64,000 nucleotides of DNA from DATMER01 sp035556715 (GCA_035556715.1 DATMER010000055.1:1-64000); one strand, 5' to 3'; shown: positions 34,834-44,043, numbered from the stretch's first letter. The notes: a model not told the origin generated them from the sequence alone. Translations and numbers: made by a program.

Positions 34834-36648
34834 TTGGCCCGTCCTGCAGTCCTATTCATTGATCCTGATGCCGGCAATACTGCTCGCCTGGCGGAGCTCA
34901 GCCATGGGCTGGCCGCCGAGGGTTACGAAGCCGTGCCCGTGTCCGACCTCGCCCTGGGCCTGCGCCTCGCCCAGGGCCTGGGCGAGGCGCTCGTCGTCAC
35001 AACCACGAAGACCCTGGCGGAAAGCCCCGACCCGGAAGCTCTCATCTCCGAGCTCCACGCGGGCGGCCGGCGCACGCTCGTCCTGCTCGGCGAAAAGCCC
35101 GAGGAGGAAGAGGGGCTCCCCGAGACCGTCTCCTTCCTGTCCGTGGGCGGCCTGGACCTCCGGGAGATCGAGCGCCGGCTGCTGCTCGTCCTCCTCGGTC
35201 GCGAGGTCGGCGCGGAGCCCGACGTCCGGCTGGAGTCGCTGGTGGGCGACCTGGCGCAGACCCCTTTCCTGGAGCTGCTGCGCGGCCTCCATCGAGCGAA
35301 GACGAGCGGGCGCATCGAGCTGCGCGGCGGCCAGGTCTGGCTGGAGCGCGGCGAGGTCGTCGCGGCTGTAGCCGGCGCGGTCGAGGGAATCAAGGCGTTC
35401 TGCCGTCTGGGGCGGATGCACGAGGGTCCGTTCCAGCTCTTCCCCAGCGAGATGGTCCCTGACCACAGCATCCAGGAAGATCTCAGCTCTCTGATCATCA
35501 CCGCGATCGAGGACTCTCTTGGCGAGTTCCCGGACGCCCGGGCGCGCCTGGAGGTCCGGCCGGGCTCCGAGCCCCTCTCCCCGGCCGCCCCCCCGCTCCA
35601 GCAACAGATCCTCGAAATGGCCCGGCGCGGCGCCACGCTCCAGGAGGTCCTGGACGGGCTGCCGGTCCGCGACGGCGAGATCGTCCAGGAGCTGCTGACC
35701 TTGGAGGAAAGGGGCGTGCTCGCACGGCGCGAGCCCCGCCTGCCGAAAGTTCAGATCGTCACCGACTCCACCGCGGACCTGCCGTCCGACGTGGTCCAGG
35801 CCCACGGCATTGCCGTGGTGCCGCTGACTGTGGCCTTCGGCAAGGAGGTCTTCCGCGACCGGGTGGACATCCAGCCCGGGCAGTTCTACAAGAAGCTGAC
35901 CGAGAGCAAGGCGCACCCGGTGTCGAGCCCTCCGTCGCCGTCCGACTTCGCGGGGCGCTACCGCGAGTGGCTGGCCCAGGGGCACGAGGTGGTCTCCCTC
36001 CACATCTCCTCAAAGCTGTCAAAGACCTTCGAGCACGCGAGCGCCGCCGCCGCGGAGGTCAATGGCAGCGGCGGTATTGGCGGGGTTGGCGGGGTTGGCG
36101 GGGGGCTGGCCGTGGTCGACACCGGCCAGGTGAGCGCGGCCCTGGGCATGCTCGTCCTCTTCGCGGCGCGCATGGCCGCCCGCAACGAAACCGCCGGGAT
36201 TATCCAGCAGCGGCTGCTCGACATGGCGCCGCGCATCCACACCCTCTTCGTGGTGGACACCCTGGAGTTCCTGGCCCGGAGCGGCCGGATCGGCAAGGCG
36301 CGCGCCTTGGTGGGCAGCCTCTTGGGGATCAAGCCGATCCTCGGGATGTTGGACGGCGAGGTCGCGCCCATGGACCGGGTGCGCGGCGGCCGGGCCGCCC
36401 ATCCGCGCATCCTGGAGATCCTCCACAAGCAGGTGGACCGCAAGCGCCCGGTTTTTGCAGGGATCAGCCACGCCAACGCGCCGGTCTGGGCCGACCGCCT
36501 GCGCGCCCTGGTTCGCGACCAGTTTCAGGTGGCCGAGCTGATCCAGACCGAGATCGGCCCCGTGGTCGGAGCCAACGTCGGCCCCGGCGTGGTCGGCGTC
36601 TGCCTGTTTCAGCCGGGGGAGGACGAGATCGACTGGATTGCGCCGTAG
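34834..36648 (+). CDS. PATAN-DegV fusion protein
   Basis: A 604-residue protein from a TTG start with GAGGGA upstream. Residues 1-120 look like a degenerate receiver (AVLFIDPDAGNTARLAELSH, no clear phospho-Asp), 125-235 a PATAN/DUF4388 domain (LRGLHRAKTSGRIELRGGQV), then a short winged-helix-like linker. Residues about 306-600 form a complete DegV domain (VQIVTDSTADLPSDVVQAHG, SSPPSPSDF, IHTLFVVDTLEFLARSGRIG, LGIKPILGMLDGEV). DegV/FakB proteins bind a fatty acid for phosphorylation by FakA. A Gly-Val-Gly simple repeat (GGIGGVGGVGGG) lies inside DegV. The fusion with a signalling module is uncommon. Confidence 0.85.
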   Translation: MARPAVLFIDPDAGNTARLAELSHGLAAEGYEAVPVSDLALGLRLAQGLGEALVVTTTKTLAESPDPEALISELHAGGRRTLVLLGEKPEEEEGLPETVSFLSVGGLDLREIERRLLLVLLGREVGAEPDVRLESLVGDLAQTPFLELLRGLHRAKTSGRIELRGGQVWLERGEVVAAVAGAVEGIKAFCRLGRMHEGPFQLFPSEMVPDHSIQEDLSSLIITAIEDSLGEFPDARARLEVRPGSEPLSPAAPPLQQQILEMARRGATLQEVLDGLPVRDGEIVQELLTLEERGVLARREPRLPKVQIVTDSTADLPSDVVQAHGIAVVPLTVAFGKEVFRDRVDIQPGQFYKKLTESKAHPVSSPPSPSDFAGRYREWLAQGHEVVSLHISSKLSKTFEHASAAAAEVNGSGGIGGVGGVGGGLAVVDTGQVSAALGMLVLFAARMAARNETAGIIQQRLLDMAPRIHTLFVVDTLEFLARSGRIGKARALVGSLLGIKPILGMLDGEVAPMDRVRGGRAAHPRILEILHKQVDRKRPVFAGISHANAPVWADRLRALVRDQFQVAELIQTEIGPVVGANVGPGVVGVCLFQPGEDEIDWIAP

Positions 36649-36753
36649 CGCTCATACCCTTCCTCTCATCCGGGTACCGCCAGACGTGAGACCGAGGCCG
36701 GGAGGTGGGCAGAGTCCGCCACCCGTTGCACAAACGCGCGGAAGGCCTGTCGC

Positions 36754-36772
36754 GTAGCAGATGTGCTACACT
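36754..36772 (+). promoter_or_regulatory. Toxin-antitoxin promoter with overlapping palindromic operator
   Basis: Extended -10 TGCTACACT (36764-36772) ends 6 nt before the antitoxin ATG. It overlaps a perfect dyad GTAGCA-GATG-TGCTAC (36754-36769), well placed for autorepression by the antitoxin complex. Confidence 0.55.
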
Positions 36773-36778
36773 CCCTTC

Positions 36779-37033
36779 ATGAGGAAGATCCCGCAACGCG
36801 AGCTGCGCAACCAGAGCGGCGAGATCCTGCGCGAGACGGAGAAAGGAGAGAGCTTCTTGATCACCGTGGAAGGGCGCCCCATCGCCCTGCTGACCCCCTA
36901 TCCCAAGAAGCGGTGGGTCCCGAAGGCCGAGGCCATGAAGCTCCTCCGGGACGGCCGGCCCGATCCCGGGTTCTTCGAGGACGTTGCCGAGCTCGGAACG
37001 CTGGACGACCTGGGCGATCCATGGCAGCGGTGA
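36779..37033 (+). CDS. Phd/YefM-type antitoxin
   Basis: An 84-residue protein: the N-terminal half (MRKIPQRELRNQSGEILRET, then GESFLITVEGRPIALLTPYP) is a classic Phd/YefM DNA-binding fold, and the acidic C-terminal tail should bind and block the toxin. The ATG is at 36779, right after the promoter, so the message may be leaderless. The stop overlaps the PIN toxin gene. Confidence 0.88.
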   Translation: MRKIPQRELRNQSGEILRETEKGESFLITVEGRPIALLTPYPKKRWVPKAEAMKLLRDGRPDPGFFEDVAELGTLDDLGDPWQR

Positions 37034-37425
37034 CCCGCGGCCTCCTCGATACCTCGGTCGTCATCGGCCAGTCCGAAGAGGAGCTGGAGGCCTCGCTGCC
37101 CGGCGAGGTCGCCATTTCCGTGGCAACCCTGGCGGAGCTGCACTACGGCGTCCTCGCCACCTCCGACCCCGAGATCCGCCGCCAGCGGCTCCACCGTCTG
37201 GGCATGGTCGAAGCCATGTTCGACCCGCTTCCTCTGGATGCCGGAGTCGGACGCGCCTTTGGCATGATGGCCAACGCCGTGAAGACGGGCGGCGGGCAGC
37301 CCCGCTCCCGCGTCATGGATCTCTGGATCGCCGCCACGGCTCACTCCTACCAGCTTCCTCTCTACACGCGGAACTTCGACGATTTCAAGCTCCTCCAGAG
37401 GATGATCGAGGTCCGGAAGCTCTGA
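37021..37425 (+). CDS. PIN-domain ribonuclease toxin (VapC-like)
   Basis: A 134-residue PIN domain protein. Acidic catalytic residues are seen in RGLLDTSVVIGQSEEE (Asp), VATLAELHYGVLATSD (Glu), SRVMDLWIAATAHSYQLPL (Asp) and TRNFDDFKLL (Asp). Expected to cleave tRNA or rRNA when free of antitoxin. The 13-nt overlap with the antitoxin gene gives coupling; a GTG at 37030 (MTRGLLDTS) is an alternative start. Gene order and size are standard. Confidence 0.9.
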   Translation: MAAVTRGLLDTSVVIGQSEEELEASLPGEVAISVATLAELHYGVLATSDPEIRRQRLHRLGMVEAMFDPLPLDAGVGRAFGMMANAVKTGGGQPRSRVMDLWIAATAHSYQLPLYTRNFDDFKLLQRMIEVRKL

Positions 37426-37428
37426 AAT

Positions 37429-37660
37429 CGGCACGGAGAGCCTCTCAGCCACGCTGAGAGGCTCTATCTGGTGTGGAGAGCCTGTTTATCCCACGGATAG
37501 TCTCTCCACAGCGCTGAGAGCCTCTTCATCCGCGTGGATAGCCTGTTTTTCTGGCGGATAGCCTCTCAGCCGGCGCGGAGAGACTGAATTTGGCGCGGAG
37601 AGGCTGTTTTTCCCACGGATAGCCTCTCCGTGGCGCTGGAAGCCTCTATTTGGCCTGGCT
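37429..37660. repeat. Degenerate 20-21-nt tandem repeat array, about 11 units
   Basis: From the toxin stop to about 37660, AGCCTCT or AGCCTGT recurs every 20-21 nt, separated by a variable 5-6-nt T-rich or C-rich spacer and a second half GCGCGGAG/CACGGAT. Units are diverged (AGGCTCT, AGTCTCT, AGACTGA). The whole 323-nt gap to the next gene (37426-37748) holds only this array and a short leader. It is not a CRISPR array: unit length and divergence are wrong. Confidence 0.8.
37439..37463 (+). terminator. Hairpin after the toxin gene
   Basis: Perfect 10-bp arms AGCCTCTCAG (37439-37448) and CTGAGAGGCT (37454-37463) with a 5-nt loop, 14 nt after the toxin stop. No U-run. It is also the first unit of the array that follows. 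Confidence 0.5.
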
Positions 37661-37748
37661 CGCCCCCAACCTCCGTCCGCACCCTGTCTTTCAGAGATGT
37701 CCGAAGTCCGCTTCTCTGATACGAACTTTTCCGCGGTACGGAGGAATC

Positions 37749-40484
37749 ATGAAGACGAGAGTGCTGTGCGGGTGGAGCGTTGCCGTCCTGCTCCTGGGCT
37801 CGAGCCTGGTCCAGGCGCAGCCGAAAGCGGCGGATGAGTCGAGGCTGATCCTCCTCAACTCCCATATCATCGACACGAGCCGGCCCAGGCCAGCCACCCT
37901 GGCGATCCCGGAGGCCCTGCGGCTCCCCGGTGATGATCCCAAAGCCGACGAGATCGTTCTCCTCAAGTTCCCGCGCCCGATCACCGCTCAACAAGAAAAG
38001 GCCCTGCGCGCGGCGAGCCTTCAGGTCTACGCCTACCTCCCGCACTACGCCTTCCTCGTGAAAATGGCCCCGGGAGGGCAGCAGAAGGCCAGGGCCCTCG
38101 GCGCGAGTTGGACCGGCCCCTATCACCCCTACTACAAGATGTCGCGGCCGGTCTCCGAGATCCCGGAGCTCGACTTCGCCCTCGATGCCTCGGGAGACGA
38201 AGAGCAGCCGCGGATCGTCATGCTTCAGGTCTTCCCGGATGCCGACGTGCGCGAGGTCGTCAGCCAGATCCGGGACGAGCTGGGCGTGCCCGGCGTGGTG
38301 GGCTGGGGCCGCGGCCAGCGATTCTCCCGCGTGCGGCTGCTGCTCACACCATCCGAAATTGCAAAGCACCGCGTGGCCCTCGCCCAGCTCGGCGAGGTGT
38401 TTTGGATCGACGTGGAGCCGCGGCGGGTCCTGCTCAACGACACCACGATCTGGGTTGGACAGTCGGGCCTGAGCGGCAGCCAGACCACCCCGATTTTCAG
38501 CCAGGGGATCTTCGGCGAGGGGCAGACGGTCGCCGTCCTCGACACGGGCATCGATCCCGACATGTGCTTCTTCCGGGACACCGGACTGGGCCTGCCTCCC
38601 ACCAACGCCTGCAACGGCGGCACGGTTGCCAATCAAAGCCAGCGCAAGGTGGTGGCGGTGAACTTCCTTGCGTCGGGCGAGTGCAGCGGCGGCATCGCCA
38701 ACAACGAGTGGGACACGCACGACCACGGCTCGCACGTGGCCGGCACCGTGGCCGGCGACAACTTCACCAACCTGCTCCTCCATAACACCGCAGACGGCAT
38801 GGCTCCCGGCGCCAAGCTGGTCATCCAGGACGGCGGCTTCCAGACGGACAACTGCGGCGACCTCCCCGGCATCGGTTGCCCGGTGGTGGACCTGAACCCG
38901 ATCTTCCAGCAGGCCTACACCCAGGGCGCGCGCATCCACACGAACTCCTGGGGCGACAACGAGAACTCCGGGGTCCAGAACAACTACTCGTCAGGCAGCC
39001 AGGACGTGGACGAGTTCATGTGGAACCACAAGGATTTCCTGATCTTCTTCGCGGCGGGCAACTCGGGGCCGGGCACCAGCACGGTGGGCAGCCCATCGAC
39101 CGCGAAGAGCGGCGTGTCCGTGGGCGCCACCCTGCGCGGCACGAGCGCCAACAGCATGGCCTCGTTCTCCAGCTGCGGCCCGACGCTTGACGGCCGCATC
39201 AAGCCGGACATCACGGTGCCGGGCTCGAGCATCGTCTCGGCCAACAACGACATCAACGTCACCACGAACAACTGCGGCACGATCTCGATGAGCGGCACCA
39301 GCATGGCCACGCCGGGCGCCGCGGGCCTGACCGCCCTGATCCGCCAGTACTACACGGACGGGTGGTACCCCACGGGCAGCGAGAATTCGGCGAACGGCTT
39401 CACCCCGTCGGCAGCGCTGCTCAAGGCCACGCTGGTCAACTCGGCGGTGAGCATGACCGGCACGACCGTGATCCCGGCCAACTGCCAGGGCTGGGGCCGG
39501 GTGCTGCTGGACAATGCCCTCTTCTTCACCGGCCAGGCGCGGGAGCTCTGGGTGCGGGACGACAATACCGGCTTCCCCACCGGCTCGACCAGTGCGCAGA
39601 CCTTCACGTTCACGGTGGGCAGCGGCGAGCCGTTCAAGGCGACGCTCGCCTGGACCGACTTCCCCTCGACCCCGGCCGCGAGCGTGAACCTGGTGAACGA
39701 CCTGGACCTGACCGTCACCGGCCCGACCAGCACGATCTGGCGCGGCAATGTGTTTGCGAGCGGCCAGTCGGCCACCGGCGGCAGCTCGGACCGGCGCAAC
39801 ACCCTGGAGCAGGTGCTCCTGAACGTCCCGGCCGCGGGGACCTACACCGTCGAGGTCCGCGCCTTCAACGTGCCGAGCGGTCCGCAGCCCTTCGCTCTGG
39901 TGGTGACCGGCGATGTGGCCGCGGGCGGAGGCGGCAATCCCCCGGTGACAGTCTTCTCCGACACCTTCGAGACGAACCTGGGATGGACGGTGAACCCGCT
40001 CGGCACGGACACGGCCACGCTCGGCCTGTGGGAGCGGGGCGACCCGGCGGCCACGAATTCGAGCGGCGCCAAGCAACTCGGCACGACTGTGAGCGGAGTC
40101 AACGACCTGGTGACCGGCCGTCTCGCCGGAGCCGCGGCGGGCGACCATGACGTGGACGGCGGCCTGACCACGATCCAGTCGCCGGCCATCGCGCTGCCTT
40201 CGACGGGCACTCTGACCCTGTCCTTCTCCTTCTACATGGCGCACGGCACCAACTCCTCGACCGCGGACTCCTTCCGGGTGAGAGTGGTGGGCTCGACGAC
40301 CTCGCTGGTCTTCGAGGAGCTGGGCGCGGCCAACGACGACGACGCGGTCTGGGAGTCCCGCTCGATCAACATCAGCTCGTTCGCGGGGCAGACGGTGCGC
40401 ATCCGCATCGAGGCGGCGGACGCCAGCACCGCCAGTCTGGTGGAGGCGGCGGTGGATGATGTGAGGATCGTGCAACAGCCGTAG
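37749..40484 (+). CDS. Secreted S8 subtilase with C-terminal jelly-roll domains
   Basis: A 911-residue exported protease. Signal peptide MKTRVLCGWSVAVLLLGSSL, ending near VQA-QPKA. A long prodomain (about 25-245) precedes the catalytic domain: Asp265 (VAVLDTGIDPDM), His326 (HDHGSHVAGTVAGD), Ser518 (SGTSMATPGAAGLTALI). The following beta-sandwich (about 630-730, ATLAWTDFPSTPAASVNLVN) is as in KP-43-type subtilases. The end (about 745-911, with FSDTFETNLGWTV) is a MAM-like adhesion jelly roll. GGAGG precedes the ATG. Unlike the protease at 13223 this one is extracellular. The transcript likely ends at the hairpin at 40500. Confidence 0.92.
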   Translation: MKTRVLCGWSVAVLLLGSSLVQAQPKAADESRLILLNSHIIDTSRPRPATLAIPEALRLPGDDPKADEIVLLKFPRPITAQQEKALRAASLQVYAYLPHYAFLVKMAPGGQQKARALGASWTGPYHPYYKMSRPVSEIPELDFALDASGDEEQPRIVMLQVFPDADVREVVSQIRDELGVPGVVGWGRGQRFSRVRLLLTPSEIAKHRVALAQLGEVFWIDVEPRRVLLNDTTIWVGQSGLSGSQTTPIFSQGIFGEGQTVAVLDTGIDPDMCFFRDTGLGLPPTNACNGGTVANQSQRKVVAVNFLASGECSGGIANNEWDTHDHGSHVAGTVAGDNFTNLLLHNTADGMAPGAKLVIQDGGFQTDNCGDLPGIGCPVVDLNPIFQQAYTQGARIHTNSWGDNENSGVQNNYSSGSQDVDEFMWNHKDFLIFFAAGNSGPGTSTVGSPSTAKSGVSVGATLRGTSANSMASFSSCGPTLDGRIKPDITVPGSSIVSANNDINVTTNNCGTISMSGTSMATPGAAGLTALIRQYYTDGWYPTGSENSANGFTPSAALLKATLVNSAVSMTGTTVIPANCQGWGRVLLDNALFFTGQARELWVRDDNTGFPTGSTSAQTFTFTVGSGEPFKATLAWTDFPSTPAASVNLVNDLDLTVTGPTSTIWRGNVFASGQSATGGSSDRRNTLEQVLLNVPAAGTYTVEVRAFNVPSGPQPFALVVTGDVAAGGGGNPPVTVFSDTFETNLGWTVNPLGTDTATLGLWERGDPAATNSSGAKQLGTTVSGVNDLVTGRLAGAAAGDHDVDGGLTTIQSPAIALPSTGTLTLSFSFYMAHGTNSSTADSFRVRVVGSTTSLVFEELGAANDDDAVWESRSINISSFAGQTVRIRIEAADASTASLVEAAVDDVRIVQQP

Positions 40485-40499
40485 GCTTTCTTCCTTGGT

Positions 40500-40523
40500 G
40501 CGGGACGGGCTCTCCCGTCCCGC
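40500..40523 (+). terminator. Hairpin terminator after the subtilase gene
   Basis: Perfect 10-bp arms GCGGGACGGG (40500-40509) and its complement (40514-40523) with a CTCT loop, 15 nt after the stop codon; no T-run. Confidence 0.6.
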
Positions 40524-40534
40524 GCACCTGCTGC

Positions 40535-40540
40535 TATCCT
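40535..40540 (+). promoter_or_regulatory. Putative -10 box for the vWA/CHAT/MoxR operon
   Basis: TATCCT (40535-40540) lies 20 nt before the ATG at 40561. Weak evidence. Confidence 0.3.
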
Positions 40541-40560
40541 ACGGGCCGAGCGCCTGACAA

Positions 40561-43500
40561 ATGACGATCGGCCCCGACCGGATCGATACCTCGAACCTCT
40601 TCCCCCTGGCCGAGTTCCTGACCTCGCTGTCGGATCTCGGCATCCGGGGCACGCTGGACGACTACCGGCGCATCGACCTGGCGTTGCGGGCGGGGGGGCC
40701 CTGGACGGTGTCCCAGTTCCGGGAGGTGCTGTCGTCCCTCCTGGTGCGGGACCGGGAGCAGGGGGTGGAGTTCCGGCGGCGGTTCAACGACTTCTTCTCG
40801 CTCCCTGGCCAGGATCAGGCCCGGTTCTCCGGCGTGGACCTGGAGCGGGCGCTGCCAGAGCTCCGGGGGCTGACCCCTGAGCCGAGGCTCCGGGCGATCC
40901 GGTTGCCGGACCTCTGGAAACCGCCTGAACGGAAGCGGGCCGCGCCCCGGAGGTGGCGGCGGTGGAGCTCCCTGGCGGCGCTCGTCCTCGCGGGCGCGCT
41001 CGGGTTGCAGGAGGGGCGCCCGCCGGTACCCGAGGACGCGCCGGTCGCGCAGCAGGCACGGGTCCAGGATGTCCCAAACCCGGCGACCCGGACCTATCCC
41101 CACGCACCCGTCCTGGTCCTGAAGGAAGTTCTTCCCACAGAAAGACCTCCCGCCTGGCCCGACCTCCGCCTGCTGGGCATCGCGGCCCTGGCCTATGGCT
41201 GGTGGCTCTGGAAGTGGCTCGCCGCGACGAGAGGGGGTCCGGACCCCGGAAAGATCGACGACTCCCGGCCCCGGCTCTTCCGGCCGGAAAGCATCGGCGG
41301 GGCTCCGGCCCCACGGCTCGACCGGCAAACCCTGGACCGGCTGGCGGACTCGCTGGGATATTTCCGAAGCGAGGAGACCGGGCAGGACCTCGACGTTCCG
41401 GCTTCGGTCGAAATGACCGTCCGAAACGGCGGCATTCCGACTCCGGTCTTCGAGCTGCGGAAGCGGGTGCGGAGCCTCCTGGTTCTGGAGGACCTCCAGG
41501 CCGAGGCGCGGGCCTGGAATCCGATCGCCCGGGAGCTGGCGCTGGGGCTCGACCGGAGAGGGATCTCCGTGGTGTACGGGACCTTCGCGGGGATACCGGA
41601 CCGGTTCCGCACCGCGGACGGCCTGGACCGGCGCATCGAGGACCTGGAGGACGAGCGGCACGGCTACCTGGTGCTGATCTTCAGCGACGGCAAGGGCTTG
41701 CGTCCGGCGGAGGTCACCTTCGTCCTGGAGCGTCTTGCCCGCTGGCCGCAGGTGGCCTGGATGCAACTCCAGGAGCGGAGGGGCTGGGATTGGATCGCGG
41801 CGCGGCCAGCAGTCCACGGCCTGTCCGTGTTTCCGGCCGATCGGGAGGGCCTGCTGAGCGCCCTGGCTACTTTCACCACGGAACGGGCTCCTCTGAAGGC
41901 TCCCCGGGACCCGGAAAGCTGGCGAGGTCTCCCCCCTTTGCCCGTACAAGGGAGCCTGGAAGAGCACGTCAAGGGGATCCTGAGGGACAGCCTGCTTTGG
42001 GCCCAGGGCTGCGCCATGGCGCAGCCCCCCATCGGTCTGGGGTTGGCCGATCGCCTTCGCGAACGGTTCCATCCCTGGCTGCCGCCGGAGCGCGTCGAAC
42101 GCCTTCTCGCGCTGCCGGGCAGCCGCCTGATCACGGGAGGGCTGAGGTTCGGGGACCCGGTGCTGGCCGTGCTCCGGGAGGGCTTCGTCACAGGGCGCGG
42201 CGAGGCCGAACAGGAGGCGGTCCTGGGCTTCCTCCTGGAGCAGACCCGCCTGGCGGAGCCCGACGATCCGGAGAGCCTGGCGCACCAGGCGTGGGAGTGG
42301 CGGCTGGAGCGGACGCGGTTGGAGCTCGAGCCGGAGCCGGCCGTGAAGCGCCTGGCGGTCCTTTCCCGGGGTCCGTTGGGCGAGTCCATCCGGGCCGACC
42401 TGGCCAGGGTGCAGGGTTCAGGTCCCGGGCCGAGGCGGCTCCCCCTGCGCGCTCAGCCCGGTCCGCAGGCCGCGGATCAGCTCGCCGCCATCGTGGAGGG
42501 CCGGGAGGTCTACCGGCCCGGTCTCTGGCCCGAGGCGGGGCTCGCCATCGCAGCCGTCGCGCTCCTGGCGCTCTCACTGTGGCGGATCGGCTCCTCCGAT
42601 CCGGAGCAATTTGGGATGCAAGTCCAGTGGAGCGGACTGAAGGTCAACCAGAGCGCGGCCGTGAGGATCGAGCGTCGTGAGGGAGCGCGGTGGAGGCGCG
42701 TAATGGGCACGGAAAATGGGGGAGTGAGCTTAATCAGTGACAGCGAGTCCTCCGAGTATCGTGCCGTCGCCCTCATAGATGGGCTTACCGCTCCCCCCCT
42801 TCTCCTGGGAGGAACCTCCGGGACTTTCGAGATCGAGCTGAAGGTGGAGGCGCGAGAGATACCTTGCCGCGAGGAACACCCGGAGATCGGGTTGGTTGTG
42901 GATCGATGCGCGTCACCGCTGATCCATTCGGGCACACACTCTCCCCCTTCGGAAAGGAGATGGCCGGCAAGGATCGGCATCGAGATCGGAAACCGGATCA
43001 CGGGCATCGGGACCGCAGACAGCCTTCTAGCTTTAAGTGAGGTCGACGTCGTTTATCGTCTGGATCCCGGACTTGGCCAATCTGACCGGACCATGAATTG
43101 GATCCGGGATGCATGGGGCTCTTGGGGCGATCGCGTCCATGTTCGATCCTGGACGGTAAGTGAAGTCTCAACGGAAACCTTCTGGCTCGTGCATGCTTCC
43201 GACGAAGTTTCCCTTGACCGCTGGTCTCCCCCGACACGCTCGCAGCTTCAGTTTGCGTGGAGTCGCGGGATCGGGCCGACCCCGACGATACAGGAAAGCC
43301 CAGGTCGGGACGGAGCTGCCTCGATGGTCGCTTCGGAAGCGGATGGCCTGGCGAGGAACCCGGACACGTCCAGCCCGGTCCAGTCGACGGCCGAAAGCGT
43401 GAGGAGCCTGGAGGAAGAGGTCATCAGGGACCTGGAGTCAGCGCCGGCAGGCGACCGGCGATCCGAGCTCAATCCCACGGTTCCCGGCCCGTCACCCTGT

Positions 43501-44043
43501 CCGGACCCGCAGCTCACCCTTTGCGGAAACGCCTGTGTGGACTTGAACACCCATCCGTTTCACTCCGGGAGCTGCTTCCAGATCGCCCTAAGCCTGACCC
43601 GGACCGCCGCCGAGGGGGTGGACGAGCCGCCGGCGTGGACCGATGAAGGGATCCAGCCCCGGCGCTACTACCGTCTGTTCTATGCTTGGAACGAATCGAA
43701 GACCGCTGTCGTCGTCCGCAGCCTGCCCGCTCGGAGCCGGTGGGACCGGGGCGAGGCTCCCGGCTCGGTGGAGCTGACGCTGAGCGCGGAGGCGGTCGTC
43801 CGGCCGGGGTACACGCTGGCGGTCACCGACCTGGAGGTCCACTGCTCTGGTCCAGCACGGGTCGCGGGCTTCAACGGCACGTCGAGGAAGATGTACGAGA
43901 AGCTCAGCACTCAATCCACCTGGAGACCCTTCGGAGGGCAGCCCTGGCGCGGTCCGGCCGAGATGTCCATCCATAGCGGCCTGGCCCGGACCCTGGGCCC
44001 CGCCCTCACCCCTTGGGAGGAGCTGTGCGCCCGGCAACGTTGA
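40561..44043 (+). CDS. Large membrane protein with degenerate vWA-like domain
   Basis: An 1160-residue protein and first gene of the operon. Residues 1-90 resemble the leader of CoxE-like vWA proteins (FLTSLSDLGIRGTLDDYRRI, TVSQFREVLSSLLVRDREQG). Helices lie near 135-150, 202-222 and 658-678. Residues about 303-460 have the strand/helix order of a vWA domain (RSLLVLEDLQAEARAWNPIA, ISVVYGTFAG, YLVLIFSDGKGL), but the MIDAS D-x-S-x-S is replaced by E-D-L-Q-A, so metal binding is unlikely. The C-terminal 480 residues should be extracytoplasmic and contain a Cys cluster CGNACVDLNTHPFHSGSC like Stigma1 repeats of myxobacterial lipoproteins. Predicted scaffold joining the membrane to the CHAT and MoxR proteins. 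Confidence 0.65.
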   Translation: MTIGPDRIDTSNLFPLAEFLTSLSDLGIRGTLDDYRRIDLALRAGGPWTVSQFREVLSSLLVRDREQGVEFRRRFNDFFSLPGQDQARFSGVDLERALPELRGLTPEPRLRAIRLPDLWKPPERKRAAPRRWRRWSSLAALVLAGALGLQEGRPPVPEDAPVAQQARVQDVPNPATRTYPHAPVLVLKEVLPTERPPAWPDLRLLGIAALAYGWWLWKWLAATRGGPDPGKIDDSRPRLFRPESIGGAPAPRLDRQTLDRLADSLGYFRSEETGQDLDVPASVEMTVRNGGIPTPVFELRKRVRSLLVLEDLQAEARAWNPIARELALGLDRRGISVVYGTFAGIPDRFRTADGLDRRIEDLEDERHGYLVLIFSDGKGLRPAEVTFVLERLARWPQVAWMQLQERRGWDWIAARPAVHGLSVFPADREGLLSALATFTTERAPLKAPRDPESWRGLPPLPVQGSLEEHVKGILRDSLLWAQGCAMAQPPIGLGLADRLRERFHPWLPPERVERLLALPGSRLITGGLRFGDPVLAVLREGFVTGRGEAEQEAVLGFLLEQTRLAEPDDPESLAHQAWEWRLERTRLELEPEPAVKRLAVLSRGPLGESIRADLARVQGSGPGPRRLPLRAQPGPQAADQLAAIVEGREVYRPGLWPEAGLAIAAVALLALSLWRIGSSDPEQFGMQVQWSGLKVNQSAAVRIERREGARWRRVMGTENGGVSLISDSESSEYRAVALIDGLTAPPLLLGGTSGTFEIELKVEAREIPCREEHPEIGLVVDRCASPLIHSGTHSPPSERRWPARIGIEIGNRITGIGTADSLLALSEVDVVYRLDPGLGQSDRTMNWIRDAWGSWGDRVHVRSWTVSEVSTETFWLVHASDEVSLDRWSPPTRSQLQFAWSRGIGPTPTIQESPGRDGAASMVASEADGLARNPDTSSPVQSTAESVRSLEEEVIRDLESAPAGDRRSELNPTVPGPSPCPDPQLTLCGNACVDLNTHPFHSGSCFQIALSLTRTAAEGVDEPPAWTDEGIQPRRYYRLFYAWNESKTAVVVRSLPARSRWDRGEAPGSVELTLSAEAVVRPGYTLAVTDLEVHCSGPARVAGFNGTSRKMYEKLSTQSTWRPFGGQPWRGPAEMSIHSGLARTLGPALTPWEELCARQR

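Noticed and set aside
37429..37660. Possible CRISPR array
   Set aside because: Units are 20-21 nt with no conserved 25-40-nt repeat or unique spacers, and no cas genes are present.
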